Assembly: GCA_020466095.1 (NCBI GenBank)
Contig: CM035809.1
Location: forward strand, 1,424,798-1,488,797
Direction: 5' to 3'
Length of the DNA stretch: 64,000 nucleotides
DNA from: Chlorops oryzae
Lineage: Eukaryota > Arthropoda > Insecta > Diptera > Chloropidae
In this document: positions 12,333 to 24,351 of the stretch, piece after piece
How positions within the stretch are numbered: position 1 is the stretch's first letter
How the letters are laid out: each line of letters begins with the position of its first letter
Notes under the pieces: model-generated
Databases searched by the model: none
Told to the model about the DNA's origin: nothing
The model's input: the letters and a program-made list of their open reading frames with translations, nothing else
Position numbers and translations under genes: made by a program

Positions 12333-12387
12333 TTAACTGCTGAATCAAGAAATATCAATGTTGATTTTTTAGATGTTGGTTGGATAA

Positions 12388-13145
12388 CGCAATATATCAG
12401 ATTGAATGGAAATCCTAAGATGTAAAACAAGGAAAAAATTAATATCTTTGTTACAAACAGCATTGCTGTTTTGATAAAATATGACAAAAATTAGTAGTTT
12501 TCTTAAAGTTTTTGTTAAAGCCTTCGCCTCAGTTCGGTAAGAAATACCAGCGGAAATTCTTAGGCTATTTCGCCGAGGAAAAAAGGTATCATAAAAATAT
12601 TCTAAACAGCCCTGACCGACATAAACAGCTGATTTAAATGTCACTTTGAGTTTGAATTTCGAAATTGAAACTTATTTGTAAGTATTATTAAACCACCTTC
12701 AAACTATTTTGACATCAACTGTCACTTTTCTGCGAGAAACAATTGAACTTCAATTATTTCTGCTACGAAAGCCTGGACTTCGATGTGCATTTTTAGGCAA
12801 AAAAGCACTAAAATATTATGATACTTTTTTTTTTTTACCGAACTGAAGCCAGCCGTCAGAAATGCCGCTTTTTTATATGGAGTTTTTCATTCCCAGCCGA
12901 ACTGAGGCCATAGCTTAAGAGTTGACAAAAAAAAAATCGAGTGACGTCAGGGACGAAAATCGCAGCAAAAATAAGGCAAAAATTTTTAGGCAAAAAAACA
13001 CTAAAATATTATGATACTCTTTTACTGAACTGAGGCCAGCCGTCAGATATGCCGCATGAAATTTTTGTCATGAATTTTCTGAAGCTTTTTTTTTTTATAT
13101 GGAGTTTTTTATTCCTAGCCGAACTGAGGCCATAGCTTAAGTATG
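12388..13145. repeat. Second copy of the element-A core with its TTAA insert, plus partial repeats
   Basis: 12388-12976 is nearly identical to 3636-4224, including the TTAA-flanked block (12519-12914). 12975-13145 then repeats the last part again in more diverged form (ACTGAACTGAGGCCAGCCGTC .. CCGAACTGAGGCCATAGC). The hAT ends are missing, so it is a fragment or a separate composite. Confidence 0.8.
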
Positions 13146-14832
13146 CGACATAATGAACTTATAACTATAAGGCTTTGATAGGTCCAGCGTTTATTCTCAT
13201 GAACGATTTTTGTCAAAAGAATTTGCAGAAGATTTTCTCATATTTCGCTTGAAATTTTCCAACAAATTACAAATAAAAAAAATAATAAAAAACAACCATT
13301 TAGCATAATATTGAATATTAAAGTTCGTAAAATAATTTGTGTCACTGAATCGATTAGTTATAAATTTCCAGCTATTTTCTAAATAAAACTCAATTCAATC
13401 GACCTTTAAGTGCTAAATTTGTTAACGTCGCAACAATCACATAAAGTTTCCATTTTACTTTCAAATGATAAGTCTAATCCCAATGTCTCAATACAGATTC
13501 CGATATTTCCCTCCAAAACGTAGTTCTCTTAAGGGTGAATGCACAGCTCAAAAGAAAAAGCACTCAGTTAAAATCATCAGTAAGCAATTTTTGTCTGTGA
13601 GACTATCGAATAGAAAAAGAAAATGATTTCGGAAAGTCTTTCGAACGGTTATAGAATCTTAAAGGAAGCTCGAGAATCGTTGAAAAACGAGAAAACTAGA
13701 ATCTTTACTCCTAACAATTAGGATATTGTGAAAAGTATTCCGGGACTTTTTTTTATAGTTTCAATTCCGAAAAGCAATGATTCCGAGTGGTAAAAGACCT
13801 TTTACACTAGTCAATGGTTGATCGACAATTCCTATTGCTATTTGCTTTTAGAGTTACCTCCGTGTTTCCACGGTACGAAAGCGGGCACAAAACGCTCCAT
13901 TTTTCTGCAAATTCCCGCACTTTGCTCGCCCGAAAACTGAGAATTAACGACAATAATTGACTAGTGTAAAAGGCCTCATTGAATGATCTGATCTACATTT
14001 ATCAAGAATAATTATCGATACATTTTGGCAGTGCTGCCAATCGCAGGATATTGAAGTTTTCCGCTGCACACTGTGCTTCTGAACTGAGCATTCACCTCAA
14101 GATGTTCCTCATCCAAAACTCTACTCTTATGATTTCCTTAAATTAATAATGTATCAATAATTATTTAAATGATTGGCAGTGATTATTACATTATTCAAGA
14201 GATAATTAAGTAAGTCTAAATGCTACGAATGAGTTAATGTAGTTCGAGAGATGTTAAGTGATTTCTAGGGAGAAAAGGCAAAGGCCGATGCATGCATGAT
14301 GTCCTAAGTGTCATTCAATGAGTGAATGAGTGAATTAATGAACTCTGACTTGTCTAAAATTATCTCATAATAGTCTTATATTTTATGTATTAATCTTATA
14401 CATAGATAGATGTATATGGTATATATAGTAAGTATATTAAGCGAAGAGAGTAGGATTCTTACGTCCATAAATTGTGCTGAATTTAAGACTAAATTAGGCC
14501 GCTAAGAGTCAGATAGATGATTATCTGCATGAAATGTAAGCTATAAAACTTTTCTCGATCGATTAATTTTTTAAATCGTTAATAGTTAAATTGTTTATAA
14601 ATAATGAAGTTTTTTTTTTTTTTTTGCTTGTGCGAGAGCTTTTTTCAAGGGCTTTTTTGATTTTTGATCCGCTTAAATCAAACAATTTTCAAAATATCAG
14701 CTGATACTTTGTGATTAATGAAAATCTCTAATCCCGTTTCAAGTGTGTTTTCAATGCTCGAAAAAAAATGTATTCCTCTTAAGGTATTTATGATTCTTAA
14801 GCTCCAATTGAAGGCTTTAAAATCGGCTCTAA
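13146..14832. other. Non-coding, no recognised feature
   Basis: AT-rich single-copy-looking DNA without a supported ORF or repeat. Confidence 0.6.
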
Positions 14833-14969
14833 GGAGGGTCGGACTGGGCCTATGGGCAACCGGACAAATGCCCGGTGGGACCGTGCACTTTTTAGGTGTT
14901 AGGTTTTGTTTTTTCTTAGATAACATTGTTCAAACGCCCAGTGGGCCCTTTAACCCCCAGTCCTCCCCT
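14833..14969. mobile_element. Small hAT-like MITE (137 bp)
   Basis: Imperfect inverted ends GGAGGGTCGGACTGGG and CCCCAGTCCTCCCCT, flanked by the 8-bp duplication GGCTCTAA (14825-14832 and 14970-14977). Unusually GC-rich for this region; it contains GGGCAACCGGACAAATGCCC. Confidence 0.8.
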
Positions 14970-15824
14970 GGCTCTAAGTAATTAAATTCAAAAATTTTGC
15001 TCCATTTTCTGAACTTTGAAATCTAAGCTCTTTGGTTTTTCTTCGGGAAGGCTTCTATTATATTTCAATTCAAGCAAATTGAGAAAATCGATAGAATTAA
15101 CTTTTGAAAATAGAACTTCAAAGGATTTCAGTTCATTTTCGAGCTTCGAATTTTATTTTCCCCGAGGAAAAAGCCCCACACACATGCGATTGAATGCTAA
15201 ATTTAGTACATGCCATACTTTAATTTACTTTTCTCCCTCAATGATTAGAAAATATTGCCAATTTTTCAATTTCCTATTTCAAGGAAAGCACTCTCATAGC
15301 CTGTTTTATTAAGTTATGTCCAGCCGGTTTAGAGGAATTACTTTAACATTTTCCATTATTTCATTTTTGATATGATAGGATTTCTTCCTTTGTCTTTCGC
15401 TTCCATTTTTTTTATGGGCGATAATCCCATTTACGATTGCCGGCCCTTCGCTTGATGCACATTTTTAGTTTAAAATTTTAGAAATGGATCTCAAATCATT
15501 TCATTATTTCCCACATTTTCCACACATAAATTTTTCTTTCCAAATAATCGACTACGCTGGCGATATGGGCAAGGGGAAGAGAAGAAATTTCCCTTCGTCT
15601 CACCTGTCTTATCTAAGAACTAATGAACTTCGAAAGAAAAAGAAAAAATTGTTTGTGGAAATTGGGGAATATGCGTTAAACAGTACGGTCGAGACCGGAT
15701 ATAATGACCAATAAGGGACCAGCGAGAACGCATGGTACCGAGTACCGTTTTGTAGTCATATCCAGACTCGACTGTGTACTCATTTTCAACTGGCAGCACT
15801 GTCTGCAATTGCTGAAGATCATTG

Positions 15825-16058
15825 CATATATAACTATATATGTCACTCAGGAGCCGTTTCTATTTTGGCTCTTTTCAACACGGTCTTGGGTACCCACCAC
15901 GGTCTTGGGTACCCACCAAAATGAGCATTTTTCACTTAGGTACTCACCAAAAGTATTTCTCTCTCGCTCTTTTTATGCCTGCCGAGTATCATCTCTTTCT
16001 AACTGGCGCGAAATGTCCCGCCCAAAATCTATGAGAGTGACATATATAGTAATATATG
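15825..16058. repeat. Inverted-repeat element with TATATATGTCACTC ends
   Basis: 24-bp arms (15825-15848 and 16035-16058) match at 23 positions. The interior has a tandem 18-bp duplication containing GGTCTTGGGTACCCAC (about 15881-15918). MITE-like; no clear TSD. Confidence 0.5.
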
Positions 16059-16210
16059 TCATTGCATTTACTCGAACCACACTTGGAGTGCCGTTGATCG
16101 ATTGATATATCAAGCGTAAGGCCGGAATATCGCACATTCAATTTCCGATTTTTCGATTTTTCCAATTCTTGCGAGTTTTTACCCCTTCCTTTCAACTCTT
16201 TCCATTTGAA

Positions 16211-16380
16211 GCCTGATTTCCAATAGTGCAGGAATTCCTGCTAAAATTTAACACATACAAACATATAGAAACAATTACAATCAAATCGCAATTGATTGAA
16301 ACTGGTTCCATGTATTTGGATATGTTGAATGTTCGCAGGAATTGATGCGCAGGAATTGCTGCATTATTGGAAATCGGGGC
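16211..16380. repeat. Hairpin MITE, copy 1 (GATTTCCAATA ends)
   Basis: Starts GCCTGATTTCCAATAGTGCA and ends with the inverted TGCATTATTGGAAATCGGGGC-type sequence; the interior also pairs (CAGGAATTCCTGC, GCAGGAATTGATGC). Same family as 19483-19662. No ORF; TSD not clear. Confidence 0.7.
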
Positions 16381-17372
16381 ATGACCCTTTTCCTTTTGCT
16401 TTTGTTTTCAGTTGTGTTTTGATGCGAGTGAAATGTTCATGCGAAAGGCAATGTTAAGAAACATGAACTAAGTCAGCCTTTTATCAATACATGTAATTTT
16501 TTTTTAAGTTTTAGATTTTAAAGTTAAATCGTTTTGATTACTCAAATAAATCAAGGCAAAATGTGCGCCAATTATTTGGAGTTAATTTATCAATCTTTGT
16601 TTTTTTTTTTTGGGGAAATTCAATGACACATAATTAAAAAAGAAAAAAAAGAAAATTCAATTTTTCCTTCTTTTTTTGTTGCTGTAAAAAACAGTTAAAA
16701 ATTCAAAAACAGTCTTCAAAGGTGCCCGTGCGAAGTGCACATGCACGCATACATAAATTTATATGTACGAGCTTTTTTGTAGTAGCTGTAATGGCAATTT
16801 TGTGTTTCATAGATTTCACAAGTATATTCGTATGTATTTATGCATGTCAACAACAACAGCACATGCATACGTCGAAAGCGCGTTCTTTTTTGGGGTTCGT
16901 TTAAATAAATTTCTTATTTTTTGGACAGGCAGTCTTTCAAATTTTTTTCACGCCAAAATAGCCAATTAAGTGACTGCACCGTAATACATACACACATACA
17001 ATTCTATATGTGTACATATTTTTATATGTTTTTTTTTTTTTTTATAGCCAATTCATTTGAAAAAGCAAAATACCCAATTATGTTTTCAGTGCACATATGG
17101 GTGTCATATATTCGTGTTTGATTTTCCACGATCATCGTCATCGTTTCTTTTAAGCTTCTGATTCTGCGATTTTTTTTTTCTTCCTCAAAAATCTTATGCC
17201 TACACTCTTAGCCTAAACTCTACAATACAATTTCTCTTAATCTATTTTCCAAATTTGCATTTGATTTCGTCTTAGACATTCACATTTATACTGTGTTCCT
17301 TAAGAATTTTTAACTTTTACAACTTATACAATCTATCTTTGTGCCTTACCGGGTTATAAGAACCAACTGCTA

Positions 17373-17404
<32 letters not shown>

Positions 17405-19482
17405 TTTTCATCCTTAACTCTTTTTTGTACATCGCCAAGTGTTCATTTTTAGACGTTTACCGTCACCATAGTTTGAGAAATATACCGCGCCAATTATTTA
17501 TAGACATTTTATTCTAATTATACAATTTACCAAGTTTCAAAGAGTATAGGCTTCTTTCAGAAGCGTAGATAACGATAGAATTTTTTTTTATTTTTATTCT
17601 TTAACATTCTGATAACTTGCTCAACGCCTAATTATGTGTATGAATATGTACAGAGTGCGATGGATAAATGAGAAAAAAATGTACGCCATAAGAAATACAA
17701 AATTTTTCGAAAAAAAAAAAATTCTGAAGAAAATGGACGCAAACTCTCCGAGAACCAAGGAAATGTAACAATGTTTTTTTTGTGGCAACGCTGTCTCTTA
17801 ATCCCAGATTACATTTTTTGCAGTGCTGTAAACAAACTTACACGGCTGGTTTAATAAGCCCATTAATGGGGCTAAAGAAAAATGCCCTAAAACAAACAAA
17901 TTTGGTAAAACGATGAAGAAATGCCAAATTAATTAGGGTGGTATTCCTTTTAAAGTAAAAAGATCAAAAGCGAACCCTTGAGGTTTGTGAGGCAAATACA
18001 CGTTTGTCGAGGTGTAAGCAGGATTGTCTTTTGTCTCCGTCACTCTCATGTGTTTCCTTCCAGTGTCTCTCTTAATCTTAACAGGGACTTTAAGGGAATA
18101 GTCCTAATGCATCTGGAAAATGTTCTCAAAATCTTTGAATGCTGCCCAAAAAATTCATTTTATATAAAATTGTTTGCCCGTTTTTATTACTTTTTTCTTC
18201 TACTGAAATTTTGATTACAATGAGTAGGTACAAAGAACGCCCTCTCAAAGGAAAATATTTTCAATCAGTTTCAAAGCATTAATCGATGACCTTAAGGAAA
18301 CTTTTCAGAGGAATGAGCTTGGGATTTTTTAGTCGTTTTTAGGGCATTTTTTCCCCAAGCCGTTTTCATTGACACAGAACTGGCTGTGTATTCCAAAGCT
18401 GCCGTTTTTTTTAAAGCGATTGCAATAAAAAAAAAAAACCTAAAACAACAAAATAATAATAATAAAAATAATATTTTGTAAACTAAAAATTTCATTCAAT
18501 TAATTAAGCTAAAGCAAAATGCAAGTTTATGAAGTCTTTTCAAAATCTATGGTAATTAAGTCAACATCGAAACAATTTTGACCAAGAAAGAAAAGCGTTT
18601 TTTTGACTAACGAAACGAAAATGTTTCGGTGCGTTCGCAGCCTAAATGGAAAGCGAAAATCATTGAACTTTTTTAAAAGTTCTTCCCAACTTGGAAAGTA
18701 AAGAACTTTTACTTCCCGAAGAAGCAAGTTTTCTTGGTCTTAAACTTTCTATCAAGAACATTTTTGCTTGCTGCAAATGCACCTTAATGGAAAGCACCTT
18801 AATAGATATACTCGTATAAATAGAAGTTCATTTAAATTCAAATAAAATCCCCCGAATTCTCCAATCTTGAGAATTCATCCGAACAAAAAATTACCCTAAT
18901 GGATTAAGTCTTCACAAGTACCTTGCGGAAAATGTAAAGCTAAATATATTTCTTCATGTTGTCATACCTGTTCTGGCAAAAATTACAATGAGCGAAATAG
19001 ATTTGAACGATGTTCACACTTTTATCATGTTAATAGCTTTATGCCTGGTTTCCACTAGCATGGGAATGCATTTCGCATGCATTCAACACATGCAAACGTG
19101 TGAAACCACCCAGCGGGAAAAACCATAAGGAACGAAATTTTTCTTCCATTATTTCTCAATAGAATATTAAAGTATAGAATTCTTATATGAATCAGTAGTC
19201 GAAAGTACACTTTGACCAGTAATGCCTTACTGATTAGTATTTGTACATAAAATCTTTAGATCATCATCTTCAGATGATGAATTCTGTGTATAAATATGGC
19301 CTTACGTTGTAAGCGAAATCGGTAATGCACGAATTTCCAATGACATCGCTGTGCTAAAAATAAGGCATTCCGTCAGGAGCTCTTCGCATGAAGTTTGTGT
19401 AGAAAAATTCAGATTTTTCCCACTGGGACGCTACCCAGTATTTTGCAGGAATTGGATACGGAAGCAAGGCGTTTTATGCCAC
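16381..19482. other. Non-coding
   Basis: Long poly-T tracts (17017-17042, 17373-17398) and a fragment of the element-A hairpin at about 18015-18085. A small hairpin (GGTTTCCAC .. GTGTGAAACC) at about 19048-19108. No gene. Confidence 0.55.
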
Positions 19483-19662
19483 CTTTACAATAGTGCAGGA
19501 ATTCGTGCGCATCAATTCCTGCAAATATTGAAAACATTCAAGCATATGGAATCAGTTTCAACCAACTACACATTTGATTGTAATTTCTTCTATATGTTTG
19601 TATGTGTTAAATGTTTGCAGGAATTGGTGCGCATGAATTCCTGCACTATTGGAAATCAGGCC
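19483..19662. repeat. Hairpin MITE, copy 2 (GATTTCCAATA ends)
   Basis: ACAATAGTGCAGGAATTCGT at the left pairs with GAATTCCTGCACTATTGG at the right, with a long complementary interior. Homologous to 16211-16380 but with a shortened left end. Confidence 0.7.
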
Positions 19663-22600
19663 TTACTCTGCATCCTGTGTGCCAATAAAGAAAAACCAAA
19701 AAATTAATCAAACAATAAAAACACAAAAGTTTTTGGTTTTTTAAGTATAAATAACAATTGTATATTTGAATTAAAAATTATTGTAAATTAAAGAAAACGA
19801 AAACCATTGCAATAATCTGGGAAACAGAGTCCATAGTTAACTTTTCTTTGTTTCTGATGTTCGGGTGTTCTGATGTTCTGGTGTTCTGGAGTACGGGTAA
19901 GTTTAGGTGTACAAAAATGTGTTGCTTCGAAACATATATATAAAAAGAATACAAGATCATTTAAATGTTAATTTCACAAAATTTATAATATTTTAAGCAT
20001 TATTGTTTTTAAAATCCAAATAAAATTCCACTTAAAAATAAAAGTTTCGGCGAAAATAGATTAAATCGATTTACTCAAAAGAGACAAATCATGCAAAAAA
20101 AAAAAAAAAATAGTAATAATAAAAAAATAGAAAATTTTAAATAACTCAAAACAATTTTAACAAAAAAGAAGTCATAATAATTGCCAAAAAATATTCATAT
20201 TCATATATTTACATCAAGAAAATATTGCGTTTACACAAAAAAAAAAAAAAAAAAAAGAAAATTAGCCAAAAAATACAAGACATTTTAAAATTTCGATTTT
20301 GTAAAAGTAATTTAACAATTAGCTTTTGAAATACATGGCCACTATCACGAATTTCATTCTGATCACGAATTTAAAATTTACTGATTTCCATTGAGTGCTT
20401 TAAAAACGAATACTTTTTTTTTTTTTTTTGGAAGGTAGAGAAAACGTCTTACAGCATTATAGGCATATCAATGCTAAGGAAACATGAAAATTTGCTAGGC
20501 AAAATGTTCGTTGTATTCCCTTGAGCAAGGCATCAAAAGCATTGCCGAAACATGTTCATCAATCAATCGATGCATTCAGCAGACTCAAAACTCTTGTGCA
20601 ATAAAATTCGCATGTTGACTGAGCGGACTCCATTTTTGGTAGCCAATTTGTTTTTTTTTCCAGCTACTTTTGCTCAACAAGTGTTGAGCGACAAACAGTT
20701 GAGTCTGAAGAATGCACCCAATTTGATGGAAATCTTATTCTTTCAAATTGTTTGAACAATTTTATCAAGGCTTAACCGTTGACAGAAATTTAGTTTGCTG
20801 CTGAGGCATCAGAAATAAATGATCCCTTGGCCTGCTTTAGTCAATTTATAGACATAATATAGAAAAAATGTATGTCCTATTCTGAAAAAGGACTGTTGGG
20901 ACTTTTTTCGAAATGAAATTCATAATAGTGTGTTTTTTTTTTTTTGTTTGAATTTTTAGATTCAAATTTAAATTTAGAATATATGTATGTAGGTACAAAT
21001 AAAAATTAGCTTAATGGATATAGTTTGTAATGGGTATAATTTTAAAACATTTAACAATAATTGTATATCTTTCCAAATAATTTCGATTTCTTTTGCGTGA
21101 ATATATACATATATATATATATAGATATATATACATATATATATTTATGTACAAGAGTTAAACAGAGAAAAAGAAAGGAGAAAAGAAAAAAAATGTATAG
21201 AAGTTAGACGCATAACTTCAGTTATGTACAAAAAGTAAATAATGTACATTTGTAAATTATATTACTGATGATCATTGTCAATTGGCGCTTATAATTATCT
21301 AATTGATAGATACATATGTATGTACATATGTATGCATTTATATTTTGTATACTTTAATTTTATTTATATGTTTTGCTGTTGTTTTTGTTTGTTTTCTTTT
21401 ATATATAGTTTTTATTTACCGTTTGAGTGATTGAGTGTAGCTATGTAGTTTCAAGTCATCATTTTTTCTCAGTGTAATCATGAAAATTGCAGTTGTTTAG
21501 CATTGAGTGTTTCCATCGATTCGCTAAATGTTTTAAGTAATCTTAATCGTAAAGATGCTTGCTCATGTTTATTATTATTTAGTATTATTTCTTCGCATAT
21601 ATGTATATATTTTTAATATTGTATTTTAAAGAAATTGTAAACTGTTAAAAATTTTCTCTAAATTATTTTCCTTTTAAGCTTATAATACACAAAGTATTTT
21701 TTTTATTATGTTTGTTTTTTGTATTTTTTTTTTTGTATGTATGTAGCGCTTTATATACACAAGCAACTATGTGTGTGTATATAAGTATGTGTGAAGTTAT
21801 TTGCTATTATTTTTCCAAACGGTTTTATTTATAATCATTTATTTGTTGAGTGTTCACTTTATATGTATGTATATAACTAAATAGGCGAAAATTTTCTGGT
21901 ATAGCATGTATTTATGTATGCTGTTTTTAATACTATTACATAACTAGGTACATAACGATTTACTTTCTTACATCTATATAGTTTAATAAGTCATTAAAGT
22001 TCTTATTTTTATATATAGTTATGTATATATATATATATATATAAATGTATATATGTATACATATTTAAAAATTTTTATTTTCCACATATAAATTGATTAT
22101 TAGAACGATTAAGACTTAAAAATTTTAGCTTATTTTCATATGCAAGAACAACTTTTTCCTTTTCCTTTTCTTAATTTTGTTTTTTTTTATGTATTATATT
22201 TACTTTATATACATGTACAATAAGTTCTTGTTTTTGTAGAGCTGGTAACCTTAATGCTACGTATACGTTTATAATAATAAATGTATATAGATATATATGT
22301 TCATACGTTTTATGTATATTTAATTTATTAGCTTAGAAACTATGAAAAAATTGTCTAGTGCCTTATAAAAATTAACTTAAAAATTTAACTATATCAGCGA
22401 AAATGTAGATATTCAATGCCATAAAAAAATTTCAAAAAAACAAAAAAAAAAACGTGTAAAAGTTGAACAAATTGAAGAAAAAAAAAAATAAGCAAGAAAT
22501 GAATAGTTATGGAAAGAGTAAATGAAAAGAAATTGCTTTAAAAAATTAAAACACTTCAAAGAATCTTTTTTTTTATTTTTATAAATTTTACGTTATATGC

Positions 22601-23628
22601 AAGTGTGAATGTTGTGTGTGAAAATAACTTAGAATATTTGAATTTTAATTGGTAGGTATACTTTATTTTCAGCTTCAACGAAAATTGAGAACGGCAAAAT
22701 ACTTTCTACAGTGGGCAATAATCATTGAAAAAGTTCACTAAAAAAAAGGATACATTTTTCAGTTAAAAAAAAAGGAAGTTTTTAAAAATGTTGGCTGACA
22801 TGGCTTTCAAATTACTGCATGGTAATAAAACAAATAGAACTTAAATCTCTTATTAAGTGCAGGCACGTCGAAATTATTCAAAATATAAAGCAGAAAACTT
22901 TTTTTTTTTAAATTGATGTTAATAGAAGAGCTTAGCAACATTTAAGCATATACAAACAAAATAATACATATCGGCGGAAATTTCTGAGAGCTCAGGGAAA
23001 CAATTTAAAATTATCGAATAAATATGCCTTATCCTTATCCTAATCGTTTCCTTTTCCCTTTCTATTTTGCAATTGAAAAAATTTTTTTCGAGCTCGCAAA
23101 CGAAGACCAATACCACTCAATGCAGTTCAGAGTTGAGTCCTGAAACTGCCTTAAAAGCCCTGAAATGTTTTTAAGTGTAAGAATTCCTGTAAATCTTGAG
23201 GGCCAACTTTAATATAGCGATGACTTTCAGCAGGATGCACAATCCAACTTCCAATTAGAGATCTTTGTCTGATGTGTGATGAAGACAAAATTTTGTTAGT
23301 GAGCAGTAAGAAAAAAAGGAAATTTCAGAAGTATAAAAAAAGAAATCATTTTTGAGAACAAAATTGATTGCGCCATAAAATGCGCAGTAAAGAATTTATT
23401 CTCACAGTTGTCTTCATCATTCATTGCTCGCTTGTATCATATGATTTATCAAAATATTGGATTGTTTACTTAAGGAGTGATGGTTTTTCACCTTTGTTTA
23501 TGGAGCGATCTGCTTGGACTGTTGTCGAGAGCAATATCGACCCGAATTTACTTAGGTTTTAGCCACGCCAAATTTTCGAAGAAGATCTCAGAAGTTCCGA
23601 TTTCATCATGGGAAAAATGCTCGCCATT
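19663..23628. other. AT-rich region, possible long Glut4EF 3' UTR
   Basis: Dense TATATGTATA/TACATATGTA words (20980-22320), oligo-A/T and no gene. It lies directly downstream of the last Glut4EF stop, so part may be 3' UTR; TATATACA words on the plus strand would read TGTATATA (Pumilio-like) in a minus transcript. The 3' end cannot be located from sequence alone. Confidence 0.4.
23393..23398 (-). terminator. Candidate Glut4EF polyadenylation signal
   Basis: AATAAA on the minus strand about 230 nt past the second in-frame stop. It is the first canonical hexamer I found downstream. Fly transcription factors often have much longer 3' UTRs, and further AT-rich candidates lie down to about 20.9 kb. 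Confidence 0.3.
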
Positions 23629-24351
23629 TCAACATTGCAGCAGCACAACATGTGGCTGCTGTTGTGGCTTTCGGGCTGGTGCAGCATGTTTCTGGCTCTG
23701 TGTTTCCCGAACAGCATGTATTGTTGTTTGCATTGCATTTAAATGTTGCTGTGTTTGTATTGTTATGGCGGTGGTTGGTTTTGTGGCAACCTCATTATAA
23801 TATTTATTGCTATTATTGATATAAAAACAATTGTTGTTGTTGTAGTTGTTGTTATTATTGTTATTACTATGCTTATTCATATTGGCAGTGGTAAAGATTT
23901 GTTGTTCTTCTTTATGTTGATGATGTTGCCGCTGTTGTTGTTGTTGTTGGCTCTGTTGTTGGTATTCTAAAGTATTAATAAAATGATTGTTGTTGTTGTT
24001 GTTACCTTTAAAATTACCGTTACAACTATTTGGTGGTTTAACAATTACAGATGTTGCAACAGCTGTTGTTCCAGTTACATTCGATTTAAGCTTAGGACTG
24101 CCAACATTTTTATAATTACCGCTGCCAGTACGTTGTTGTTTTTGTTGTTTCGTTGTTGTTGCTGCTGCTGCCGCCGTGCCCACTGGTGTTGCTGCCGTTA
24201 TTCGTCTTGTTGTTGCTGCTGGAGTTGTGTTTGTTGTTGACTTTACACTTGTCGATGTTGTCACAATAATTGCTGCCGTTTCGGGGTTAGTTGACTCTTT
24301 TTCCGTGTCCGACAATATCATTGGCAACAACGATGATTTGGGGGCCTTTTT
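23629..24351 (-). other. Candidate stop-codon readthrough extension of Glut4EF
   Basis: Immediately after the TGA at 24354-24352 the same frame stays open for 240 codons to a second TGA at 23631-23629. The extension starts KKAPKSSLLPMILSD, has a Thr/Ala-rich part, Asn and Gln runs like those upstream of the C-clamp, and ends HVVLLQC. Seen directly: the shared frame, the length and the protein-like composition with mixed synonymous codons in the runs. Known: Drosophila has many conserved readthrough genes, and UGA is the leakiest stop. Inferred: that ribosomes read through here. The alternative is a repeat-rich 3' UTR that is open by chance because CAA/AAC repeats lack stops. Confidence 0.5.

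Noticed and set aside
15884..15918. Tandem GGTCTTGGGTACCCAC repeat as a binding-site array
   Set aside because: Only two units, and it lies inside an inverted-repeat element; local duplication is the simpler reading.
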